DNA from: Brevibacterium jeotgali
Lineage (GTDB): Bacteria; Actinomycetota; Actinomycetes; Actinomycetales; Brevibacteriaceae
Direction: 5' to 3'
NCBI RefSeq assembly: GCF_900169175.1
Contig: NZ_FXZM01000004.1
Coordinates: 186,001-250,000, forward strand
Length of the DNA stretch: 64,000 nucleotides
A program made the translations under genes and the position numbers. Of this stretch, positions 1-7,606 are shown piece by piece; the stretch's first letter is position 1; each line of letters begins with the position of its first letter. The notes beneath the pieces were generated by a model. The model was not told the DNA's origin. It was given only the letters and a program-made list of their open reading frames with translations, and searched no databases.

Positions 1-138
1 CGTGCCGCGGTGCGCCGGGAGCAGGGCGCGCAGGACGGCGAGGTTGTCGCCTTCGACGACGAGGCTGTCCGCGGGGGGCGTGCCGGGGGCGGCTGCCGAG
101 GCCGCAGAGTCTCCCCGTGCCGGGTTGGGGTCAGTCAC
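1..138 (-). CDS. Site-specific DNA-methyltransferase (Mod-like), N-terminal fragment at window edge
   Basis: Only the first 46 codons are in the window; the rest lies to the left of base 1. Reading the minus strand from GTG at 138 gives a short Ala/Pro-rich start and then SLVVEGDNLAVLRALLPAHR. This resembles the start of type III Mod and related adenine-specific DNA methyltransferases, where a phrase of the form L-I-E-G-D-N-L-x-A-L precedes the DPPY catalytic motif. The DPPY motif itself would be outside the window. The frame is closed upstream by the stop codon of the neighbouring acidic protein (166-168), so the start must be near 138; no good Shine-Dalgarno sequence is seen. Gap to the upstream gene is 27 bases, so they may be cotranscribed. 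A restriction partner cannot be judged. Confidence 0.5.
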   Translation of the reverse strand, partial: MTDPNPARGDSAASAAAPGTPPADSLVVEGDNLAVLRALLPAHRGT

Positions 139-165
139 ACCCCCAGTATCGCGGACATCAGCGCC

Positions 166-684
166 TCACCTCTCGTCGGGTTCTCCATCCGCTGTGCGCA
201 GTCCGTCGACGGAGTCGACGCGCTCGGCCTCATCATCGGCCAGCGCATCGACGCCCAGGTCGTCACCCGCGAGGTCGGTGGCCTCTGCGTTGTCGAGGTC
301 CGACGAGGTCATCTCGTCGCCTGCCCGATTGCCCTGCTCTGCGGCCGACTGCAGATCCGCGGAGTGATCGCTCGCGTAGCCGGAGGCGTCGCGGATGGGC
401 CCAGCATCGTCACTCGTCTCGCCGAGGCCGTCTTCAGCGCCCTCGATGCCGGTCCCGGCAGGCCCCTCGGACCCGGGCTGGACCTGCTTGAGCCGTCGGT
501 CCTCGTCCCGGTCGGCCAGTTCGTCGTCGATGCTGGAAGGCTCGGCTGCTTCGTCCGCTGCGTCCCGGATCTCATCGGGCGACGGCTCCGCGAGAGTGGG
601 CTCATCGGAGAGAGCGGCGTCGTCCGCGACGTCCGGATCGCTGAGCATCGGGTCGGTCTTCCGGTCACTGCCTGTGTCAGCCAT
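166..684 (-). CDS. Small acidic disordered protein
   Basis: 172 residues from ATG at 684, chosen because AGGAGG lies five bases upstream; the open frame extends further but without support. The protein is dominated by Asp, Glu, Ala and Ser, has no Cys, no membrane segment, no signal peptide and no family motif I recognise. Such a composition points to an intrinsically disordered acidic protein. It is followed by the putative DNA methyltransferase after 27 bases and preceded by another small acidic gene (885-1106) from which a strong hairpin (818-871) separates it. Function unknown. Confidence 0.6.
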   Translation of the reverse strand: MADTGSDRKTDPMLSDPDVADDAALSDEPTLAEPSPDEIRDAADEAAEPSSIDDELADRDEDRRLKQVQPGSEGPAGTGIEGAEDGLGETSDDAGPIRDASGYASDHSADLQSAAEQGNRAGDEMTSSDLDNAEATDLAGDDLGVDALADDEAERVDSVDGLRTADGEPDER

Positions 685-817
685 GGGGGCCTCCTCGGAT
701 CTGGGTCGGGCGTGCCGACGCGAACGTCGACCGGCACCTCCATGCTGACATGACGCCTTGCCTTCCGACAGTGCCGCCGGCTGAATCCGGTGCGCCGCGC
801 GAGTGTGCCGCACGCAG

Positions 818-871
818 ATGGATCGGTGCCCCCGTCCGCTCCGAGTGGAGTGGACGGGGGCACCGATCCAT
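818..871. terminator. Long perfect hairpin between two small genes
   Basis: A 20-bp perfect inverted repeat (818-837 with 852-871) continues inward with a G-T pair and four more pairs to a tetraloop at 843-846, giving an almost unbroken stem of about 25 bp. It follows the stop of the minus-strand gene ending at 885, so it probably ends or stabilises that transcript. No U-tract follows on either strand. Confidence 0.7.
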
Positions 872-884
872 TATCGCGAGGCGC

Positions 885-1106
885 TCACCAGTCGGTGCGG
901 CCGCTGTCCTCGGAGGAGCGGGCGTTCTGGGCCCCGCCCTGCATGTCCGAGCCCTCTGCGCGGGAGTCGCCGCCGAAGCCCTCGGAAGAGCCTTCCGGAC
1001 GCGACCCCGGGGCGGATTCGAAATCCGATCCGGCCTGGTTCGATGCTGCGGAATCCTGCGAGGTGAAGGTGGAGTCGGACTGCGGATCGACGTTCTGCTC
1101 GGTCAT
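885..1106 (-). CDS. Small hypothetical Ser/Gly/Asp-rich protein
   Basis: 73 residues starting MTEQNVDPQSDS at ATG 1106. GAAGGAG ends five bases before this ATG, while the alternative GTG at 1112 overlaps the Shine-Dalgarno sequence and is rejected. The protein is rich in Ser, Gly, Asp, Glu and Gln with one Trp at the end; it lacks Cys, membrane segments and a recognisable domain. It is probably disordered. It is divergent from lhgO and followed by the hairpin at 818-871. Function unknown. Confidence 0.5.
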   Translation of the reverse strand: MTEQNVDPQSDSTFTSQDSAASNQAGSDFESAPGSRPEGSSEGFGGDSRAEGSDMQGGAQNARSSEDSGRTDW

Positions 1107-1301
1107 GTTCACTCCTTCAGGTGGTGCACTTCCTGGTCAGCGGACGGCGCAGCCGGCCGCAACGACAATGCTGGCACGACCGGTCACGGTCGAGGACTGT
1201 GCGGAGACGACCGTCATCCACCGTTCATCCGCTGTCTCCTCGCAGGGGTCGGATGATCGTCGAGACCCCTGCGGCCGGATCGACTCTGAGACACTGACCA
1301 C

Positions 1302-2555
1302 ATGAGAGGGCAGCCCCAGCACATCGCCGTGGTGGGCGGCGGGATCATCGGCACCGCCGTCGCCCGCGAGCTCGCCCACCGATTCGACGACGCCACCGTG
1401 ACCCTGTTCGAGAAGGAGTCCACGCTCGCCGCGCATCAGACGGGGCACAACTCCGGAGTCGTGCACGCGGGCCTCTACTACGAGCCCGGATCGCTCAAAG
1501 CACGGCTGTGCCGCACGGGAGTGGAGAAGCTCATCCGCTACGCCGTGGAGAACGGTGTCCCCTATGACGAGTGCGGCAAGCTCGTCGTCGCGCAGGACAC
1601 GGACGAGGTCGATCGCCTCGAGGCGATCTTCGAGCGTGCGAAGGCCAACGGCGTGCCGAACGTGCGGCTGCTCGACCGACACCAGATGCGCGAGGTCGAA
1701 CCGAACGTCCGCGGCGTGCTGGCACTGCACTCGCCGCACACCGCGATCATCGACTACGCGACTCTCACCGAATCCCTGGGCCGCGACCTCGAGGCCGCCG
1801 GCGGCGTGATCCGGTACGACTCGGAGGTCGCCCGCCTCGACGCGCTGTCGTCGGAGGTCCGGGTGATGCTCGCGCTGCCCGGGGCACAGGGGTCGAAGAT
1901 CACCGAGGCCGCCGGGACCTACGATCTCGCCATCACCTGTGCGGGCCTCCAGTCAGACAGGCTCGCGGTGGCGAGCGGACTGGAGGAGGAACCGCGGATC
2001 GTTCCCTTCTACGGCGACTACTTCGTCGCCGAGGGCCCCGCCGCCGAGGTCGTCAAGGGCCTCATCTACCCCGTCCCCGATCCTGCGTACCCGTTCCTGG
2101 GCGTCCACCTGACGCGGGGCATCGACGGGTCGCTCATCCTGGGCCCGAACGCGTTCCTCTCGCTGGGGCGTGAGAAGTACGAGCGGAAGCTGGGTCCGAT
2201 CGGGGGCATCGACTTCGGAGACATGGGCAGGACCCTGGGCTATAAGGGCTTCTGGAAGTTCGCGTCCCAGAACCTGCGCGCCGCCGCGCGCGAGGCGCGC
2301 ACCGCGCTGAGTCCGCAGGCGTTCATCGCGGAGGCGCAGAAGTTCGTGCCGACGCTGGACGCGGCTGCTGTGAGCCCGGGGGCCCGAGGCGTGCGCGCCC
2401 AGGCGATGAACCCGGACGGCACACTCGTAGACGATTTCGTCATCACCTCCCGCGGTCGTCTCACTCAGGTGCGCAACGCGCCGTCGCCGGGCGCAACGAG
2501 CTCGCTGGCCATCGCCGAATACGTCGTCGACACGGCGGTCGATTCGTTGCGGTGA
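1302..2555 (+). CDS. lhgO: L-2-hydroxyglutarate oxidase/dehydrogenase
   Basis: A 417-residue FAD enzyme of the DAO superfamily that oxidises L-2-hydroxyglutarate to 2-oxoglutarate, feeding electrons to oxygen or the quinone pool. The N-terminal Rossmann motif VVGGGIIG (residues 10-17) binds FAD. The phrase HQTGHNSGVVHAGLYYEPGS is diagnostic for LhgO, and a conserved GxRAQ-like stretch occurs near the C-terminus (PGARGVRAQAMNPDG). Length is normal. There is no Shine-Dalgarno sequence; GACACT lies exactly six bases before the ATG, so the mRNA may be leaderless. An MHS-family (2-oxoglutarate permease-like) transporter lies 5 kb downstream, but nothing shows the two are linked. Confidence 0.9.
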   Translation: MRGQPQHIAVVGGGIIGTAVARELAHRFDDATVTLFEKESTLAAHQTGHNSGVVHAGLYYEPGSLKARLCRTGVEKLIRYAVENGVPYDECGKLVVAQDTDEVDRLEAIFERAKANGVPNVRLLDRHQMREVEPNVRGVLALHSPHTAIIDYATLTESLGRDLEAAGGVIRYDSEVARLDALSSEVRVMLALPGAQGSKITEAAGTYDLAITCAGLQSDRLAVASGLEEEPRIVPFYGDYFVAEGPAAEVVKGLIYPVPDPAYPFLGVHLTRGIDGSLILGPNAFLSLGREKYERKLGPIGGIDFGDMGRTLGYKGFWKFASQNLRAAAREARTALSPQAFIAEAQKFVPTLDAAAVSPGARGVRAQAMNPDGTLVDDFVITSRGRLTQVRNAPSPGATSSLAIAEYVVDTAVDSLR

Positions 2556-2846
2556 TCGTTCGACCGGCAATTGAGTGAAACTGGGAATGATGTCATTTCA
2601 ATCAATTCGGCGATATCGTTCGAGGCTCCAGAGGAGGGATTCCTGGAGTGTCCGAGAATCGCCCTGAATGTTATTCAGGTATGCATCACTGCAGGTCGCG
2701 GGCCTTGTTCTGTGGGATCTGACTGGATTCGAGTGAATCATCCCGTATTCATTGACGGGCCATAGATGCTTCACTCGGCCGTCTTTGAGTCTCCTTAGTG
2801 TCTTCTCTCGGCACGCATTCATCTTGTCGAGAAGAGGACACGCCCC
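2556..2846. other. AT-richer intergenic region with an inverted repeat
   Basis: This stretch drops to roughly half GC by eye, well below its neighbours. An imperfect repeat (2569-2580 with 2596-2607, 11 of 12 pairing) just after lhgO may act as its terminator. The remainder must hold the promoter of the phosphoesterase gene at 2847. A 64-codon open frame at 2571-2765 has no coding character and was not annotated. Confidence 0.5.
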
Positions 2847-4760
2847 ATGCACGAAAGACGACTCCTGCCCTCCGCAGTGACCGCACTGAGCGCCGTCGCC
2901 GTCCTTGCGCTGATGGCACCGCTCGCTCCTGCCCACGCCGCCGATCCCCCCGCAGCCCTCTACGAGGGCCACGTCCAGGTCGACCGCGGCGAGGCCGCCG
3001 ACGCCGACGTCCTCGAGGGACAGGTGTTCGACGACGTCAACCAGAACTCGAAGCTGGATGGAGACGAGCGCGGCGTGCCCGGCGTCGCGGTGTCCAACGG
3101 CATCGACGTCGTGCAGACCGATGGCGAGGGCTCATACGAGCTCCCCGTCCGCGACAACATGACGGTCTCCGTGACCCAGCCGTCCGGATGGCAGGTTCCT
3201 GTCGATGAGGACAGCTTCGCGCAGTTCAGCTACAACCACATGCCGGAGGGCTCGCCGGAGCTGGAGTTCGGCGGCATGGAGCCCACCGGCGACACGCCGC
3301 GGGCCGTGAACTTCCCGATGATCGAGTCCGAGGCCACCGCGGCCGCGGAGCAGGACTGCGCGATCGCATCCGACACCCAGGCGTATGACAAGACCGAGAT
3401 CGGCTACGCCCGCGACGGGGCCGTGCGCGACCTCGTCGACCGCGACGACTACCAGGCATGCGGTGTTCTCCTGCTCGGAGACAACGTGGGTGACGACCTG
3501 AGCCTCAACGACGACCTCCGCGACATCTACTCGGATGTCAACGGCCCCGTCCGCGCGGCCCCCGGCAACCACGATATGGACTTCGACGCGGAGGACGACG
3601 CGCATTCGCTCGACACGTTCCGTGACCAGTTCGGTCCTGCGTACTTCTCCTACGACGTGGGCGAGACGCACTTCGTGGTGCTGGACAGCATCGACTACTC
3701 CGGTGACGAGTCGACCCACGCGTACACGGAGAGCATCAGCGACGAGCAGCTCGAGTGGCTCGAGAACGACCTGGCGAACGTGCCGGAGAACGCGCACGTC
3801 GTCATCGCGACGCACGCGCCGATGCTCACCCACCGCGATCTCGTGGTCCAGAACGCGGCTGAACTGTACGACGTCATCGCCGACTACCCCCATGCGGTCA
3901 CCGTGGGCGGTCACACCCACACCCAGGAGAACCTGGTGGCCGGCGACCAGCGGGAGGAGTGGGCCGAAGAGGGCATCGAAGAGCTCTCCCACACCCAGCT
4001 CGTCGCGGGCGCGGTCTCCGGCGACTGGTACTCGGGCGGCCTCAACTCCGACGGCCTCCCGTACGCGTTCACCTCCGACGCCTCCGAGCCCGGCGTCCTC
4101 ACCCTCGAGTTCGACGGCTCCGACCGCAGCGAGCGGTACACGGTGCGCAACGAATCGGACGACCATCAGCTGCTGCTCGGGGTCAACTCCCCCGAGTGGC
4201 GCGACTGGGCCCAGGAGGCACAGGACTGGCAGGACGCGGACAAGGAGGGCGAGGAGCCGGAGGCGATCTCCGAACGCGTCGTCACCCGCGACGACCTCGC
4301 CGCAGGCGACACCTGGCTGACGTCGAGCTTCCTCGCCGGCACGACCGACGCGAACGTCGAGGTGAGCTTCGACGGTACGAGCCCCGTCGTCGCTGAGCAC
4401 ACGCAGCCCGGTGAGGGCGAGGAGCTGCGCAAGGGGTGGGAGTACACGGACCCGTACACCGCCTCGCAGAATCTGCGCACCTCGGGCGGTGTCGGACAGA
4501 CCAGCTCCCACCTGTGGCGCGCAGAGATCCCGGGGGACCTCGACCTCGGCACGCACACCGCAGAGGTGACAGGCACGGACCGGTACGACCGCGAGTTCAC
4601 GGAGACCATCCGGTTCACGGTCGTCGAGGACGAGCAGGCTGCGGCGACGACCTCGAAGGCGCTCCTTGAGGACGACGGCTTCTCACTCGATGAGGAGGCT
4701 GCGGTCGACGAGAGCGCGGGCCTCGGCTCCGCTGAGGCGGACGCCGTGCTGCCGAACTGA
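2847..4760 (+). CDS. Secreted calcineurin-like metallophosphoesterase with SdrD-B-like N-terminal domain
   Basis: 637 residues, exported. Residues 1-31 form a Sec signal peptide ending in APAHA. Next comes an SdrD B-like/carboxypeptidase-regulatory fold (VLEGQVFDDVNQNSKLDGDE, about 55-110). The catalytic calcineurin domain follows: a D-x-Q at about 175 where D-x-H is usual, LLLGDNVGDD near 210, GNHD at about 240-243, THAPM near 330, and GGHTHT at about 354-359. The C-terminal third matches the extra domain found in large actinobacterial metallophosphoesterases. No LPXTG or membrane anchor, so it is probably released. Substrate unknown; phosphate ester or sugar-phosphate scavenging is plausible. 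A hairpin (4778-4830) follows the stop. Confidence 0.85.
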   Translation: MHERRLLPSAVTALSAVAVLALMAPLAPAHAADPPAALYEGHVQVDRGEAADADVLEGQVFDDVNQNSKLDGDERGVPGVAVSNGIDVVQTDGEGSYELPVRDNMTVSVTQPSGWQVPVDEDSFAQFSYNHMPEGSPELEFGGMEPTGDTPRAVNFPMIESEATAAAEQDCAIASDTQAYDKTEIGYARDGAVRDLVDRDDYQACGVLLLGDNVGDDLSLNDDLRDIYSDVNGPVRAAPGNHDMDFDAEDDAHSLDTFRDQFGPAYFSYDVGETHFVVLDSIDYSGDESTHAYTESISDEQLEWLENDLANVPENAHVVIATHAPMLTHRDLVVQNAAELYDVIADYPHAVTVGGHTHTQENLVAGDQREEWAEEGIEELSHTQLVAGAVSGDWYSGGLNSDGLPYAFTSDASEPGVLTLEFDGSDRSERYTVRNESDDHQLLLGVNSPEWRDWAQEAQDWQDADKEGEEPEAISERVVTRDDLAAGDTWLTSSFLAGTTDANVEVSFDGTSPVVAEHTQPGEGEELRKGWEYTDPYTASQNLRTSGGVGQTSSHLWRAEIPGDLDLGTHTAEVTGTDRYDREFTETIRFTVVEDEQAAATTSKALLEDDGFSLDEEAAVDESAGLGSAEADAVLPN

Positions 4761-4777
4761 TCGACCCCGCTGCACGC

Positions 4778-4830
4778 CGCACGCAGCAGCGGCGCCGACG
4801 TGATCGACGTCGGCGCCTCCGCTGCGTGCG
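4778..4830. terminator. Hairpin between convergent genes
   Basis: Two 10-bp arms separated by a 3-base mismatch pair between 4778-4800 and 4808-4830. It sits between the phosphoesterase gene (+) and the lipoprotein gene (-), so it can serve both as a terminator. Confidence 0.6.
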
Positions 4831-4888
4831 AGTGGGTTCACCTGCCTGGGTGCGTCCAGCGGTCAGCCTCGCCCCGATCCCGGCGACA

Positions 4889-5530
4889 TCAGCCGTCGGA
4901 GAGGTCGAGCGCGTCCTCGTCGAGACCGGGGAAGTAGAGCTCGTACTCGACCATCTCACCCTCGAAGCCGATGATCGCGACCGTGCCGTAGTACGACCGC
5001 TCCGTCGTGACGATCTCGCAGTTCTGCGAGCCGCGCGACGCGACGACCGTCATGTCGGACGAGCAGGTGACGTCGTCGACCGGTATGTCGTACGAGTTGA
5101 CGAAGAGGTCCTCGATGTCCGCGGCGAGCGCTTCCTTGGGCACCGTGCCATTGCCCTCGTCGTCGATGTCGATCGAGTCGTCGCCGGCCAGTGAAGCCGT
5201 CCGCGGTTCGCCGTCCTCCGGTCCCGCGCCGCCGCGACCGGAGGCGGCGGCATCGTCAGAGCTGTCGTGAGCGGCGTCCTCGGGAGCGTCGGTGGAACCG
5301 CCGTCCGTGGCGGCGCCCTCGCCGGGTTCCGTCAGTCCGTTCCCTGTCGAGGACATGCCCTTGGGGCCGCTGCCCGCGTCGGCGGTCTGTGCCGCCTCCT
5401 GAGTCTGGGTCCCTTCGGGGACCTCGTCGGTCCGGTCGTCGAGCAGTCCGCAGGCACCCAGGGACAGTGCGAGTGCGGTTCCGCCGGTCACGGCCAGGGC
5501 GCGGACCGCGCCGGTGCGGATCGGGTGCAT
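4889..5530 (-). CDS. DUF4333-type lipoprotein (paralog A)
   Basis: 213 residues. The N-terminus has a charged start, a hydrophobic stretch and the lipobox LSLGAC at about residues 22-27, so it is a lipid-anchored surface protein. A long Gly/Asp/Ala/Glu-rich linker follows (about 30-125). The C-terminal 85 residues have the DUF4333 layout: a segment VPKEALAADIEDLF, then VTCSSDM, SQNCEIV and a Tyr-rich end. Its two Cys residues would form a disulfide outside the cell. The adjacent gene (5614-6210) encodes a paralog with the same design. The function of the family is unknown. Confidence 0.7.
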   Translation of the reverse strand: MHPIRTGAVRALAVTGGTALALSLGACGLLDDRTDEVPEGTQTQEAAQTADAGSGPKGMSSTGNGLTEPGEGAATDGGSTDAPEDAAHDSSDDAAASGRGGAGPEDGEPRTASLAGDDSIDIDDEGNGTVPKEALAADIEDLFVNSYDIPVDDVTCSSDMTVVASRGSQNCEIVTTERSYYGTVAIIGFEGEMVEYELYFPGLDEDALDLSDG

Positions 5531-5613
5531 GGAAGTCTCCTCCGGTGGTGGATGCGGGGGTGCTGGTCGAGCGAGACGGCGGGTCAGTCGGTCGACCCGT
5601 CAGCCTGCGCGAT

Positions 5614-6210
5614 TCAGAAGTCGATGCCTGCGAACTCGAGCTCGTAGTAGACGTTCTGGCCGACGACGTCGGTCACCTTGACGACGCCGTAGTACTCCTC
5701 GCCGGCCACGACGACATCGCAGCTCTGCGAGCCCGACTTGCTGTACACGTGCATGCCGCTGAAGCAGTCGACCGAGTCCACGGTGGTCCCCTGGTCCGCG
5801 TAGGCCTGCGTGATGTCGTCCTCGAGCACGTCCTCGGGGATCTCCCCGTTGCCGTTCTCGTCGAGGGTGAAGCCTGCGTTCTGCTCCGAGGTGTCGTCCC
5901 CGGAGTCCCCTCCGGACGTGTCCGTGCCCCCACTGCCGGTCGTGTCGTCACCGCTCGTGCCGGTGTCGGAGGAGTCTCCACCGGCTGCGCTCTCACCTGT
6001 GGAGTCGTCGTCGGTGCCGTCGCCGCCTGCGGCCTCGGTCTCGGCGGTGCCGGCGTCCGGGTCTGCAGCGGGCTCACTCGTGCCGGGCTGCTGGCCCTCG
6101 CCTTCGCCCTCACCGAAGTTGATGGTGATCCCGTCGCAGGCGGACAGGGACATGACTGCGGCGAATCCGCCGACCGCGACGGCGGTCCTCATGATCGTGG
6201 TGGTGCGCAT
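5614..6210 (-). CDS. DUF4333-type lipoprotein (paralog B)
   Basis: 198 residues with lipobox LSAC (about residues 22-25), a Gly/Ser/Thr/Asp-rich linker of about 90 residues, and a C-terminal DUF4333-like domain: IPEDVLEDDITQAYADQG, VDCFSGMHV, SQSCDVV and YYGVVKV. It aligns by eye with the downstream neighbour (4889-5530), including NGNGxIPEDVLxxDI versus EGNGTVPKEALAADI, so the pair arose by tandem duplication. The 83-base gap and shared strand suggest a common transcript. The linker is the variable part; the Cys-containing domain is conserved. Confidence 0.7.
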   Translation of the reverse strand: MRTTTIMRTAVAVGGFAAVMSLSACDGITINFGEGEGEGQQPGTSEPAADPDAGTAETEAAGGDGTDDDSTGESAAGGDSSDTGTSGDDTTGSGGTDTSGGDSGDDTSEQNAGFTLDENGNGEIPEDVLEDDITQAYADQGTTVDSVDCFSGMHVYSKSGSQSCDVVVAGEEYYGVVKVTDVVGQNVYYELEFAGIDF

Positions 6211-6358
6211 GGTGCTCTCCTCGTGGCGCTGTGACTGCGTGCACTCTCATGCTTCCAGCGCTGAGCACCCCGAGGTGCGGATCGGTGTGCGCATCCGGTG
6301 TCCCCTGTTGCCGTTCAGCAACAGCCGAGCACAGTCCGAACGTCGGATGGCCGGCGAC

Positions 6359-7315
6359 TCACTCGCCTTCGCGCGAACCCTGCTTCCAGTACCCCATGAA
6401 CGAGCAGGACTTCCGGTCATAGCCCCGCTCCCGCAGCAGTCCGCGTCGCAGTTCGCGAACGGTCTGCGCGTCCGCGGCGACCCACACCCGCAGTCCCGGA
6501 CCTGCGGCGCCCTCCTCCCAGAGGATGCCGGTCTCCGTCGTCGTCGCATCCTCGTCGTCGGAGGCGGAACCGGCCGCCGAGGCGCCGCCTGCGGACGGCG
6601 ATCCGTGGCCCGAGGTGCCCGCCGCCGAACCATCGGCCGCCCCCTCCGCGCGCTCGTCGGCCCACGCGAACACCGCCGAGGCCAGCAGGGAGCCGCGCTC
6701 ATCGGACGCGGAGCGAGGCAGGTAGCTGACGGCGACCTCGGCGTCGGTGACCATCTCCATCGCGTCTCCGGGAGAGGGGACCTCGACGAAGGCGGCGCCG
6801 GAGACATGGGCGGGCAGGCTGCGGAGGATGTTCGCGATCGCGGGCTGTGCGGTCTCGTCACCCACGAGCAGGACGGAGGGGGCGCCGTCCCGACGCCATG
6901 CGAGGCCCTGCGTGTCTGCCTCCGGATGGTCGGCATAGGCGCCGACGATGACGAGCCGGTCGCCCGGTTCGGCTGTGAGGGCGAAGCGGCTGGCGGGCCC
7001 CTCCGAGCCGTGCGTGACGAAGTCGACGTCGACCTCGCGGGCGTCGCGACGGACGTACCGGGCCGTGTAGGTGCGCATCGTCGGGCGTGACTCGTTCGGC
7101 TGCTCTCGCCACCAGGTCGCCCAGTCGTCCGCCGCGGCGGCCTCGTCGAGCTGCGCGTCCGTGCCGAACACCAGCTTGATGCGCTGATCGAGGCAGGTGT
7201 CCGCGAACTCGGCCAGCTCGGGGCCGGTGAAGGTGAGGCGGTAGAAGGTGTCGCTCAGCCGCGTCCGACGGGTCAGGGTGACGGCGAAGGGGCGGTAAGC
7301 GGAGCGCGGTGCCAT
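6359..7315 (-). CDS. Siderophore-interacting protein (FAD/NAD(P)H-dependent ferric-siderophore reductase)
   Basis: 318 residues from ATG 7315, preferred over GTG 7357 because AGGAGG lies nine bases upstream of the ATG. SIP family: N-terminal FAD-binding barrel (RTYTARYVR, then VDFVTHGSEGPASRFA), a siderophore-interacting C-terminal domain (LLVGDETAQPAIANIL) and the typical end KSCSFMGYWKQG. Such cytoplasmic enzymes reduce imported Fe(III)-siderophores to release iron. An Ala/Gly/Ser/Asp-rich insertion of about 45 residues interrupts the C-terminal domain. A weak iron-box-like sequence lies upstream (7373-7391). The siderophore importer of this window is 21 kb away. Confidence 0.88.
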   Translation of the reverse strand: MAPRSAYRPFAVTLTRRTRLSDTFYRLTFTGPELAEFADTCLDQRIKLVFGTDAQLDEAAAADDWATWWREQPNESRPTMRTYTARYVRRDAREVDVDFVTHGSEGPASRFALTAEPGDRLVIVGAYADHPEADTQGLAWRRDGAPSVLLVGDETAQPAIANILRSLPAHVSGAAFVEVPSPGDAMEMVTDAEVAVSYLPRSASDERGSLLASAVFAWADERAEGAADGSAAGTSGHGSPSAGGASAAGSASDDEDATTTETGILWEEGAAGPGLRVWVAADAQTVRELRRGLLRERGYDRKSCSFMGYWKQGSREGE

Positions 7316-7372
7316 GGGTGGAGTGCCTCCTGAGGCGCGGAGTGAGGTGTGGGACACGAGGAGTCCTCCGCC

Positions 7373-7391
7373 AGGGTAAGGCGTGCCTCAC
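7373..7391. promoter_or_regulatory. Weak DtxR/IdeR iron-box candidate
   Basis: The sequence AGGGTAAGGCGTGCCTCAC upstream of the siderophore-interacting protein gene resembles the 19-bp DtxR/IdeR consensus (TTAGGTTAGGCTAACCTAA) only partly, with the AAGG and CCT cores in register. Position and the iron-related gene make it plausible. Confidence 0.3.
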
Positions 7392-7606
7392 TCGCAAAGC
7401 CAGCGAGTGCCCGTGTGTCGGAGTGTGACGCATCATGACCCGAGATGACCTCTGCGGCCATCGATGCGATGCGAGGACGGCAGGCTTCTCACGAACACCG
7501 GAATCGGCCCGGACGCCCGATGCAGTCGCGGGCCCCGGGCCGGCGCGGGCCCCGGGCCGGCCCGGGCATCCGACCCCAGCACACGCACCCGATGGAGGAC
7601 GCGACC

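Noticed and set aside
2571..2765. 64-codon open frame after lhgO
   Set aside because: No ribosome-binding site, no coding-like codon use, and it covers the inverted repeat and AT-rich promoter region.
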